Assembly (NCBI GenBank): GCA_002483865.1
Contig: DLIT01000083.1
Coordinates: 11,707-22,503 of the forward strand
DNA: 10,797 bases
Direction of reading: 5' to 3'
Origin: Brevundimonas sp. UBA7635
GTDB lineage: Bacteria; Pseudomonadota; Alphaproteobacteria; Caulobacterales; Caulobacteraceae
In this document: one piece after another, positions 1 to 7,907 of the stretch
Position numbering within the stretch: position 1 is the first letter of the stretch
How the letters are laid out: each line of letters starts with the position of its first letter
Made by a program: the position numbers and the translations under genes
Notes under the pieces: generated by a model
The model's database searches: none
What the model saw: the letters and a program-made list of their open reading frames with translations, nothing else
Told to the model about the DNA's origin: nothing

Positions 1-2129
1 CGACGGCGGCCACCACCATCAACCCATTCCGGGCCGACTTCAGCGTTGAACAAGGTCACATCGACCATGCCCCCCTGCTTGTAGTTCTGCAGCTTCACAC
101 CCTTGCCCCGGCTCATTTCCGGCAGCTCTTCCAGCTTGAAGACCAGCGTCTTTATGTTCTCGCCAATAACCGCGACGTGGTCGGCCGCCGGATTGGACGG
201 AATGCGCAGCATGGTCTTCATCTCGCCGTTCAGCACCTGCTTGCCGCCGCGCTTCTGGGCCAGAAGATCATTCTCGGGCGCGACAAAGCCATAGCCTGCT
301 GTTGAGGCAAACAGCAGCTTCGCCCCCGGCTCGTGGGCGATCAGGTTGATAATCTCGGCCTTCTCGTCCAGGTCGATCATCAGGCGCAGGGGCTCTCCAT
401 GACCGCGACCAGAGGCCAGCTTGTCGGCTCCGATGGTGAAGACCCGGCCGTCGGACGCCCCGACCAGCAGCTTGTCCGTGGTGAAGGCGGGCACCAGGAA
501 GGCCAGGGCATCGCCTTCCTTGAACTTCAGCTCTGACGGGTCTTCCACCTTGCCCTTGGCGGCGCGGATCCATCCGCGCTCGGACAGGATGACGGTGATG
601 GCTTCGCGCGGGATGAAGGCTTCCGGCGCGACAAAGGCCGAAGTGTCCACGGCCTCGCCCATGGTCGTGCGGCGCGGCGACAGCATGACCTTGCGGACCG
701 CTTCCAGCTCCTTACCGATAGCCTTCCACTGCTTGGCTTCACTTGAGGTCAGGGCCTTCAGCCTGGCCAGTTCCTCGGCCAGCTCGTTGTACTCCTTCTC
801 GATCGTCATTTCTTCCAGACGGGCGAGTTGGCGCAGGCGGGTGTCGAGGATGTAGTCAGCCTGAAGCTCCGACACGCCAAAGCGGGCGATCAGGACAGCC
901 TTGGGATGTTCCTCCTCGCGGACGATACGGATCACCTCATCGAGGTTGAGGAAGACGATGCGCAAGCCTTCCAACAGGTGCAGACGCTTCTCGATGCGGG
1001 CGATCCGCCACTGCGAGCGGCGGTTCAGCACCACGCGACGATGATCCAGGAAGGCTTGCAAGCAGGCCTTCAACCCCATGACGCGCGGCGTGTTGGTCGC
1101 GTCCAGCACGTTCATATTGATCGGGAAGCGGATTTCCAGATCCGACAGCTTGAACAGGCTTTCCATCAGCATTTCAGGCTCGATGGTGCGGTTCTTGGGC
1201 TCAAGGATCAGACGTATGTCTTCAGCCGATTCATCGCGAACATCGCCCAGCAACGGGGCCTTCTTGTTCTCTATCAGGTCCGCCAGGCCTTCGATCAGGC
1301 GGCTTTTCTGGACCTGGTAGGGGACTTCGGTGACGACGATGCGCCAGGCTCCACGGCCCAGGTCTTCGGTCTCCCATCTTGCGCGCAGACGAACCCCGCC
1401 ACGACCGGTCTCATAGGCCTCATGAATGGCCGCATGGCCCTCGACCGCCACGCCCCCGGTGGGGAAGTCCGGCCCCGGCACCAGCTCCATCAGCTCTGCC
1501 GTCGTGGCCTCGGGCCTATCAAGCAGAAGCTGGCAGGCATTGATCAACTCGCCCACATTGTGCGGCGGGATCGACGTGGCCATACCCACGGCAATGCCTG
1601 ACGAACCATTGGCCAGCAGGTTAGGGAAGCCCGCCGGAAGGATGACCGGCTCCTCGTCCTGGTCATCATAGGTGGGGCGAAAATCAACGGCGTCCTGATC
1701 GATTCCCTCCAGCAGCAGGACCGCCGCCGGGGTCAGCTTGCATTCGGTGTAACGCATGGCGGCGGCGCTATCGCCGTCGATATTGCCGAAGTTCCCCTGG
1801 CCATCCACCAGCGGATAGCGCTGGGCAAAATCCTGGGCCAGGCGAACCAGAGCCTCGTAGATCGAGGCATCACCGTGCGGGTGGTAGCCACCCATGACCT
1901 CACCCACGACCTTGGCGCACTTGCGCGCCGCTGCCTGCGGGTTCAGCCGCATCTGGTGCATGGCGTACATGATCCGCCGGTGCACCGGCTTGAAGCCGTC
2001 CCGCACGTCGGGCAGGGCCCGGTTGGTGATCGTCGACAGGGCATAGGCCAGATAGCGCTTCGACAGCGCCTCGCTCATCGGCTCGTCGACGATGCGGCCA
2101 CCTTCGGGCGTCGGGGTATGAACGGTCAT
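1..2129 (-). CDS. parC: DNA topoisomerase IV subunit A (ParC), 3' end outside window
   Basis: This is the DNA breakage-reunion subunit of topoisomerase IV, which with ParE decatenates daughter chromosomes. The first 709 residues are visible; the C-terminus lies beyond the left edge. The start is ATG at 2129 ([10 protein letters not shown]); the frame is open upstream to the recO stop but holds no other ATG, GTG or TTG, and Met18 is the only close alternative. The winged-helix signature [11 protein letters not shown] is at residues 47-57, YHPHGD at 82-87 and the catalytic Arg126-Tyr127 in AAMRYTE. A helical region runs from about 370 to 480 and a beta-pinwheel C-terminal domain follows. The pinwheel lacks a clear GyrA box (a related KRGGKQ appears near 666) and the N-terminus is ParC-like, so GyrA is unlikely. 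The residue equivalent to E. coli ParC Ser80 is Ala88. No good Shine-Dalgarno precedes the start. It lies 87 bases downstream of recO on the same strand and may share its transcript. Confidence 0.95.
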   Translation of the reverse strand, partial: MTVHTPTPEGGRIVDEPMSEALSKRYLAYALSTITNRALPDVRDGFKPVHRRIMYAMHQMRLNPQAAARKCAKVVGEVMGGYHPHGDASIYEALVRLAQDFAQRYPLVDGQGNFGNIDGDSAAAMRYTECKLTPAAVLLLEGIDQDAVDFRPTYDDQDEEPVILPAGFPNLLANGSSGIAVGMATSIPPHNVGELINACQLLLDRPEATTAELMELVPGPDFPTGGVAVEGHAAIHEAYETGRGGVRLRARWETEDLGRGAWRIVVTEVPYQVQKSRLIEGLADLIENKKAPLLGDVRDESAEDIRLILEPKNRTIEPEMLMESLFKLSDLEIRFPINMNVLDATNTPRVMGLKACLQAFLDHRRVVLNRRSQWRIARIEKRLHLLEGLRIVFLNLDEVIRIVREEEHPKAVLIARFGVSELQADYILDTRLRQLARLEEMTIEKEYNELAEELARLKALTSSEAKQWKAIGKELEAVRKVMLSPRRTTMGEAVDTSAFVAPEAFIPREAITVILSERGWIRAAKGKVEDPSELKFKEGDALAFLVPAFTTDKLLVGASDGRVFTIGADKLASGRGHGEPLRLMIDLDEKAEIINLIAHEPGAKLLFASTAGYGFVAPENDLLAQKRGGKQVLNGEMKTMLRIPSNPAADHVAVIGENIKTLVFKLEELPEMSRGKGVKLQNYKQGGMVDVTLFNAEVGPEWVDGGGRR

Positions 2130-2131
2130 GG

Positions 2132-2141
2132 GATTCGAATC
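2132..2141. promoter_or_regulatory. Perfect palindrome GATTCGAATC with two adjacent GANTC sites before parC
   Basis: The ten bases GATTCGAATC form a perfect palindrome made of two abutting GANTC motifs. They lie 3 to 12 bases upstream of the parC start, where a ribosome binding site would be expected. In Caulobacterales and many other alphaproteobacteria GANTC is the target of the cell-cycle methyltransferase CcrM, and promoter GANTC sites can be read by GcrA. The palindrome is directly visible; a regulatory role is inference. Confidence 0.35.
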
Positions 2142-2216
2142 GGTGATCTGGACGACAAAGTCTAGCGCGCGAAGCGCCTGAGGCGGGGACGGGATGAAAC
2201 CGTCTGTGGACGAGGC

Positions 2217-2948
2217 CTACAAGCGCCCGGCCTCGGTCAGGCGCTCGATCATCCAGACCCGCGCGGGCGGCAAGGGCTTGTTCAGGGCATGAAACACGAA
2301 CTGCTCCAGAAAATGCCCGGTCAGGTCCATGCCGGCGCGCACGTCGCCCTCACCCACCCCCGCCTGGGCCCCCAGCATGAACTGCGGCAGCTTCAACAGC
2401 TTGTCGGCATAGGGCTGACCTGCCTCGCGACTTACTGCACGACCCGTGCGGGGGCTGACATAGATCAGCTCGTCCATCGACCCGGTCGCGGCACAGCGCG
2501 AAAGATCAAGTCCGAACCCCAGATCTTCCAGCAAACCGGCTTCAAAACGCACATAGATGGCGGGCCAGACGTCGGGGAAGGCCAGGGTGTTCATCATGGT
2601 CTCAAAGGCGAGGAAGGTGCCCGGATGTGGCTCACGTTCAGGCACCCCACCCTGGACCACCGCGGCGGCGGCGTTCAGCCCCAGCAGGGCCAGGGGATCG
2701 TCAAACAAAGCCGATGGTCCCTCGCCCACCGGCTCCAGCCGGGCTGAGCCGAGCTGGTCTGCGGTCCGGTTGCGGAACTGGGCCACGACGCGCGCACCTG
2801 ATTGCAGGAAGGGCCGCATCCGCCGCGACGCCCCGCCATTCACATAGGCCGCCCGTCGGCCATGACTTTCGGTCAGCAGCTCGACCACCGCGCCCGTGTC
2901 CCCATGCCCCCGCGCCGACAGAACAAAGGCCTCGTCCTGAAACTCCAT
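2217..2948 (-). CDS. recO: DNA repair protein RecO
   Basis: RecO belongs to the RecFOR pathway, where it helps RecR displace SSB and load RecA at single-stranded gaps. The 243-residue product has the family's normal length. The N-terminus (MEFQDEAFVLSARGHGDTGAVVELLTESHG, split here as MEFQDEAFVL then SARGHGDTGAVVELLT) forms the expected OB-fold strands, and YVNGGASRRMRPFLQ around residues 35-49 is the typical RecO core. The middle is helical, and LDLSRCAATG near 168-177 is a degenerate zinc region with one cysteine, as often seen in alphaproteobacterial RecO. The ATG overlaps the TGA of the upstream NTF2-like gene by one base (TGATG), and AAGG sits 7 bases before it, so translational coupling is likely. 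parC follows downstream. In many alphaproteobacteria recO follows era directly; here it does not. Confidence 0.93.
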   Translation of the reverse strand: MEFQDEAFVLSARGHGDTGAVVELLTESHGRRAAYVNGGASRRMRPFLQSGARVVAQFRNRTADQLGSARLEPVGEGPSALFDDPLALLGLNAAAAVVQGGVPEREPHPGTFLAFETMMNTLAFPDVWPAIYVRFEAGLLEDLGFGLDLSRCAATGSMDELIYVSPRTGRAVSREAGQPYADKLLKLPQFMLGAQAGVGEGDVRAGMDLTGHFLEQFVFHALNKPLPPARVWMIERLTEAGRL

Positions 2949-3439
2949 CAGTCGGCCTTCTTGATCGTCTCGACGACCTCGCCCGCCCGCTCATTGGGCA
3001 CGGCGAAGCTGAGCACATACTGTTCGATCTTCCAGCCGTCGTCGGTTAGGCGCAGGACGCCCGAGCCCCGCGTGCGGCCATAGCTGGCATTGTCCAGTTG
3101 CTCGTCGAACCAGGCGATGCAGCGGCACGGAATATCGGCCACCGTGATGACGCGCTCCGACGCCTGATAGGTCCAGCCGCGCCCTTGCGAGAAATAGGGC
3201 ATGGCATAGGCACGAAACGCCTCCAGATTCCAACGCTCGGTCGCGTCCGTGCCGATGAAACGAGCATTGGGCGTAAAGCGGGCAAAATAGGCCGGGCCAT
3301 CAGCCCTGGCAGCCGCCTCATGCAGCCCGTCCAGCACCTGGCCAATGGCCCGCGCCTCCGTCTCGGACAGGGTATCCGGCTGGGACTCGATCGGGGCCGA
3401 CGGGGCGGATAGGGACAGCATCAGGGCAAGGGCGATCAT
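2948..3439 (-). CDS. Secreted NTF2/SnoaL-like domain protein of unknown function
   Basis: This 163-residue protein looks like a small exported member of the NTF2/SnoaL-like (SnoaL_3, DUF4440-related) superfamily. Residues 1-16 (MIALALMLSLSAPSAP) form a short signal peptide. An N-terminal helix runs from about 25 to 50 (SETEARAIGQVLDGLHEAA), followed by YFARFTPNARFIGTDATERW at 51-70, a family-like segment, then AYAMPYFSQGRGW and C-terminal strands ending in a helix. Such cone-shaped folds can bind or isomerise small molecules, but many members have no known activity, and none is assigned here. An in-frame TAG lies four codons upstream of the ATG, which fixes the start; AGGA lies 13 bases upstream, which is distant. 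The stop overlaps the recO start by one base, so this is probably the first gene of the recO-parC transcription unit. Confidence 0.8.
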   Translation of the reverse strand: MIALALMLSLSAPSAPIESQPDTLSETEARAIGQVLDGLHEAAARADGPAYFARFTPNARFIGTDATERWNLEAFRAYAMPYFSQGRGWTYQASERVITVADIPCRCIAWFDEQLDNASYGRTRGSGVLRLTDDGWKIEQYVLSFAVPNERAGEVVETIKKAD

Positions 3440-3500
3440 GGCGATGTTCTAGTCCTGTTCTCAATCCTTAGAAAGAGGTCATTCAAGGCTGCACCAACGA

Positions 3501-3517
3501 ACCTCACCTGACCTCAC
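3501..3517. repeat. Direct repeat ACCTCAC x2, 10-base period
   Basis: Two identical ACCTCAC heptamers start at 3501 and 3511, one helical turn apart. They lie in the roughly 110-base gap between the divergent NTF2-like/recO unit and the VOC gene. The spacing could suit a tandem regulator-binding site, but two 7-mers are weak evidence and chance is possible. Confidence 0.3.
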
Positions 3518-3534
3518 GCGTTGATGGCCCAGCC

Positions 3535-3542
3535 AAGGGAGG
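3535..3542 (+). promoter_or_regulatory. Shine-Dalgarno AAGGGAGG setting the VOC gene start
   Basis: AAGGGAGG is a strong match to the anti-Shine-Dalgarno sequence. It ends 5 bases before the ATG at 3548, so that ATG is chosen over the TTG or ATG codons about nine codons upstream. Confidence 0.75.
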
Positions 3543-3547
3543 CCGAC

Positions 3548-3967
3548 ATGAAGATCGTGACCAGTCTCAGCTTTCATGGCCAGTGCCGTGAAGCCATGGA
3601 ATTCTATGCCAACGTCCTGGACGGGACCCTGACCTCGGCCCATCCCTATGGCGAGGGCCCGCCCGGAATGCCGGTGGACCCGCGCTACAAGGACTGGCTG
3701 ATGCACGCCTGGCTGGAAATCGGCGACCAGGCCATCATGGGAGCCGACCTGCTGCCCGAGTTTGCGCCCGATGTCGCCAAGCCCAAGAATGGCTTTGACG
3801 TCACCCTGCACACCGGGGACCTGGACGAGGCGAAGCGCATCTTCGGCGACTTGTCCGAGGGCGGCGAGGTGGTCATGGACTTTGCCCCTACCTTCTGGTC
3901 GCCCGGATACGGCAGCCTGATCGATCGTTTTGGCGTTCCGTGGATGGTCAATGCCACGCCAGCCTGA
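3548..3967 (+). CDS. VOC family protein, PhnB/YjdN-like (glyoxalase/bleomycin-resistance fold)
   Basis: This 139-residue cytosolic protein belongs to the vicinal oxygen chelate superfamily and resembles the PhnB/YjdN branch, often annotated as a 3-demethylubiquinone-9 methyltransferase-like domain. It starts MKIVTSLSFHGQCREAMEFY, the typical first beta strand and helix of the PhnB group, then YANVLDGTL. IMGADLLPEF at roughly 65-74 and the closing FWSPGYGSLIDRFGVPWMVN at 116-135 match the YG-x-x-D-x-FGVxW ending of this branch. The start at 3548 is supported by the strong AAGGGAGG. Function is unassigned: PhnB-like proteins are not reliably metal-dependent and their substrates are unknown. It is divergent from the NTF2-like gene and lies 131 bases upstream of the CoA-transferase gene on the same strand, with a possible operator between them. 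Confidence 0.85.
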   Translation: MKIVTSLSFHGQCREAMEFYANVLDGTLTSAHPYGEGPPGMPVDPRYKDWLMHAWLEIGDQAIMGADLLPEFAPDVAKPKNGFDVTLHTGDLDEAKRIFGDLSEGGEVVMDFAPTFWSPGYGSLIDRFGVPWMVNATPA

Positions 3968-4018
3968 GCTGGAACGATCCGACGCGATCAGATTTGCCGC
4001 CACCGGCTTACGACCAAA

Positions 4019-4054
4019 GGCTTATTGGAATCGGACTGATGCCACCATTAAGCC
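4019..4054. repeat. Inverted repeat GGCTTATTGG / CCATTAAGCC upstream of CoA-transferase gene
   Basis: Arms at 4019-4028 (GGCTTATTGG) and 4045-4054 (CCATTAAGCC) are complementary at 9 of 10 positions around a 16-base spacer. A third GGCTTA occurs at 4005-4010 in direct orientation. The dyad starts 80 bases upstream of the CoA-transferase ATG in a 131-base gap, as an operator might. A stem-loop after the VOC gene is also possible, but no T tract follows it. Its function is not shown by sequence alone. Confidence 0.4.
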
Positions 4055-4098
4055 ACGGTACCGCCTCGCAGCACGAAGGCGCTTTTATAGGGTTGTGA

Positions 4099-5607
<1,509 letters not shown>

Positions 5608-5628
5608 CATCCCGGCTTGCGCGCCCTG

Positions 5629-5660
5629 TCAATTCACTCCTATGTTCATAGGGGAATTGA
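5629..5660. repeat. Interrupted inverted repeat just upstream of the metallo-hydrolase start
   Basis: The outer arms TCAATTC (5629-5635) and GAATTGA (5654-5660) and the inner arms CCTATG (5639-5644) and CATAGG (5647-5652) can form a stem-loop with a small asymmetric internal loop. It sits between the CoA-transferase stop (5607) and the ribosome binding site AGGGG (5662-5666) of the next gene. There is no T tract, so it is not a canonical intrinsic terminator. It could be an mRNA 3'-end stem, an operator, or a structure that affects translation of the next gene. Confidence 0.45.
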
Positions 5661-5661
5661 T

Positions 5662-5666
5662 AGGGG
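5662..5666 (+). promoter_or_regulatory. Shine-Dalgarno AGGGG deciding the metallo-hydrolase start
   Basis: AGGGG lies 6 bases before the ATG at 5673. The overlapping alternative GTG at 5670 would leave only 3 bases, so ATG is preferred. Confidence 0.6.
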
Positions 5667-5672
5667 CCTGTG

Positions 5673-6658
5673 ATGCGACGGGGATTTCGGCTGACGGGCT
5701 GTGTTGCCGCGCTGATTCTGAGCCTCGCCGCAGCCTCCCTGGTGCTTCGGCCATCAACCAATCCCTGGCCGCGCATGGCCGAACGCCCTGGCCCGGCAAG
5801 GCCCAGTGAACTAACCCTGCGCTTCCTCGGCACCTCGACCCTGCTGGTGGATGATGGCCAGGATCAACTGATGATCGACGGCTATCTCAGCCGCCCGGCT
5901 TACGGACCCTGCTGACACGACGGCTCACGCCAGACCGGGCCGCCATCGACAGGGCCCTGCAGGCCAGCCGGATCGAGCGCCTTTCGGCCCTGCTGGTCGC
6001 CCACACCCACTTCGACCACGCTCTTGATTCAGCCCTGCTGGCCCAGCGGTTCGATGCGCGCCTGCATGGCACTTCCAGCATGGCCGCCATCGCCCGCGCC
6101 GAAGGCCGCGACGTCGCCTTTCAGCCCCTTGTTTCGGGCCAAGCCTTCAGCGTCGGGGCCTTTCGAGTGACGCCCTATGCGATGCCCCATGCGCCGGGCG
6201 ACATAGCCGATGGAGCCTCCGCCCAAGCCTTTGTCTATCCCGCCCGGGCGAGGGACTATCCAATGGGCGGCAATCATGCCTTCCTGATCGAGGCTGGCGA
6301 TTGCGGCATCCTGGTCGTGCCCAGCGCGGGCCAGCCGGGGCCAGCCCTTGCCGATGTGCGGGCCGACATCGTCCTGCTGGGGATCGGGCAGCTGGCGGCC
6401 CAGGGCGAGGATGGCACGGCCGCCTATTGGCGTGACACGGTCGAAGCCAGCGAGGCGGGCCTGGTAATTCCGATCCATTGGGACGATTTCAGCCGACCGC
6501 TGACAAAGCCGTTGCGTCCCCTACCCTATGCCCTGGACAGGTTCGACATCACCATGCAGCGGCTCAACAGGCTGGCAGAGGACCAGGTCGCGCTGCGCCT
6601 GCCCCCGTCCATGGCCGCCATGGACCTATCCGACCTGCCCGTCGGCGACTGCGCCTAG
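5673..6658 (+). pseudogene. Frameshifted MBL-fold metallo-hydrolase (UlaG-like/Lactamase_B_2 type)
   Basis: Two frames together encode one metallo-beta-lactamase-fold protein of about 328 residues. The first (from ATG 5673) gives a basic N-terminus, a hydrophobic signal or anchor segment (about residues 9-28) and the first strands RFLGTSTLLVDDGQDQLMIDGYLSRP in two pieces, RFLGTSTLLVDDG and LMIDGYLSRP; it then hits TGA at 5913-5915. The homology continues one frame back: GLRTLLTRRL, then the metal-binding motif AHTHFDHALD (HxHxDH codons 6002-6019), MPHAPGD, GGNHAFLIE and IPIHWDDF near the end. Restoring one C within the run at 5894-5896 gives a continuous SRPGLRTLL reading. No slippery heptamer is seen, so a one-base deletion, real or from sequencing, is favoured over programmed frameshifting. 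As written, the first product lacks all metal ligands. The substrate is unknown. The gene is 65 bases downstream of the CoA-transferase, same strand, and its stop shares CTAG with the facing beta-lactamase gene. Confidence 0.85.
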
Positions 6659-7890
6659 CGCTTCATCGTTTGCGGGAACGGGCGGCCCAAGGCCTCGGCC
6701 ATGGCCTGTTGGCTCAGCATGAAGACCTGATCGCGCTGGTGATAATTGTTCGACAGCACCACCACCGTGATGTCGGCTTCGGGCTGGTAAAGCACCAGGT
6801 TGCGGAACCCGGCCCAGCTGCCCGTGTGATAGATCTGCCGGTCACTGAACGCGGGCGAGACCTGCTCGCCCAGGCTATTCACATAGAGACCAAAGCCATA
6901 GTCGCGGCGGCGACGCCCCCGCTCTGATTTCGTGTAGGCGGGCGCGTGATCGCGGATCATCTCGGCATAGGCCGCATCGCTGATGACCCGCCCCTTATGC
7001 AGGGCCTGATTCCAGGCCAGCATGTCGTCCAACGTCGAATACAGGGCCCCTGCCCCAAAGACCACGCCGACATTGGCCAGGGGTTGGGCCGTGACGCCCT
7101 TGGGGAAGTTGGCATAGCCCATGACCAGACCCTTTGCGTCCGCATGGGCATCAGAGCCAGTATCTTTCAAGCCCAGCGGCTTCAGGATGGCCTGCTCCAG
7201 ATAGGTCTCGAACGGCTGGCCGCTGGCCTTGGCCACGACCTGGGCGGCCAGGTTATAGGCGGCGTTGTTGTAGCGGATCTTGGTGCCCGGCTGGAACTGC
7301 AGGCGGTATTCGGCGGACTTTGCCGTCAGGATCTCCGGTGTGGTCGGCGTGACCCGCACCAGGCCCCACTGCGACTGGGCCATCAGGTCCGGTATGCCCG
7401 AAGTGTGCGACAGAAGATGATGAAGCTGCAGCGGCTCCCAGGCCGTGGGACAGGGCTGGATCCACTGACAGACCGGATCACTCAACTTCAGCCGGCCCTC
7501 GTCCTGCAGTTTTAGCAGAGCTGCGGCTGTGAACTGCTTTGACACGGAGGCCAGACGGAAGCGGCTGTCCAGTTCCAGCGGCTCGCCACGCTCGCGATTG
7601 CCCATGCCATGGACCTGCCTGAACAGGACCTCGTTCCCTCGCGCAACCAGGACAGCCCCCATGAACTGCCCGCTGCGCCCCATGTAATCGAGACGCGCCT
7701 TGAGTTGAGGCAGATCTTCGACCACCACAACAGGTGGACGTTCGGGCTGTATTGGCTGCGCTACAGCCGTGTCGGGAGAGACCTTGCCCTTAGAGGCACC
7801 GCTCCACGCCGTCAGACCCGTCAGGGCCATGACGACCGCGACCGACGCCAGAAGCCAGGGTCGCCGCGTCGTCTTGGGAACTATAAACAC
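6655..7890 (-). CDS. Serine hydrolase, beta-lactamase (class C/PBP-like) family
   Basis: This 411-residue exported serine hydrolase belongs to the Beta-lactamase (PF00144) superfamily, which includes AmpC, D-aminopeptidases and esterases. All three active-site motifs are present: SVSK at 115-118 (nucleophile Ser115, Lys118), YNN at 207-209 and HTG at 355-357 in the KTG position. HTG is more common in PBP-like peptidases and esterases of this family than in true AmpC, so antibiotic hydrolysis should not be assumed. LSHTSGIPDL at 160-169 is another family hallmark. Residues 11-34 form a signal or membrane segment preceded by TTRRPWL, which weakly resembles a Tat motif. The start is a GTG 17 bases after the era stop, without an evident Shine-Dalgarno; Met21 is an alternative that would shorten the signal. 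The short gap suggests cotranscription with lepB-rnc-era. The stop overlaps that of the convergent metallo-hydrolase. Confidence 0.9.
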   Translation of the reverse strand: MFIVPKTTRRPWLLASVAVVMALTGLTAWSGASKGKVSPDTAVAQPIQPERPPVVVVEDLPQLKARLDYMGRSGQFMGAVLVARGNEVLFRQVHGMGNRERGEPLELDSRFRLASVSKQFTAAALLKLQDEGRLKLSDPVCQWIQPCPTAWEPLQLHHLLSHTSGIPDLMAQSQWGLVRVTPTTPEILTAKSAEYRLQFQPGTKIRYNNAAYNLAAQVVAKASGQPFETYLEQAILKPLGLKDTGSDAHADAKGLVMGYANFPKGVTAQPLANVGVVFGAGALYSTLDDMLAWNQALHKGRVISDAAYAEMIRDHAPAYTKSERGRRRRDYGFGLYVNSLGEQVSPAFSDRQIYHTGSWAGFRNLVLYQPEADITVVVLSNNYHQRDQVFMLSQQAMAEALGRPFPQTMKR

Positions 7891-7907
7891 ACGTCAGACC
7901 ATTTTAC

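Noticed and set aside
828..1601. Plus-strand open frame of 257 codons across parC
   Set aside because: It lies wholly within well-conserved parC coding sequence on the other strand and shows no recognisable domain; it is a shadow in GC-rich DNA.
3479..4003. Minus-strand open frame of 174 codons over the VOC gene
   Set aside because: The plus-strand VOC gene has a strong Shine-Dalgarno and a full family match; the antisense frame has neither.
3968..4098. Sigma-70-like promoter boxes before the CoA-transferase gene
   Set aside because: Candidate boxes such as TTGCCG at 3994 have no partner at suitable spacing, so no promoter position could be supported.
5629..5660. Intrinsic terminator after the CoA-transferase gene
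   Set aside because: The stem is followed by AGGGGCC, not a T tract, so the canonical form is not met; it is recorded only as an inverted repeat.
5885..5915. Programmed -1 ribosomal frameshift in the metallo-hydrolase gene
   Set aside because: No X-XXY-YYZ slippery heptamer or clear downstream pseudoknot is visible at the switch point; a lost C in a short C run explains it more simply.
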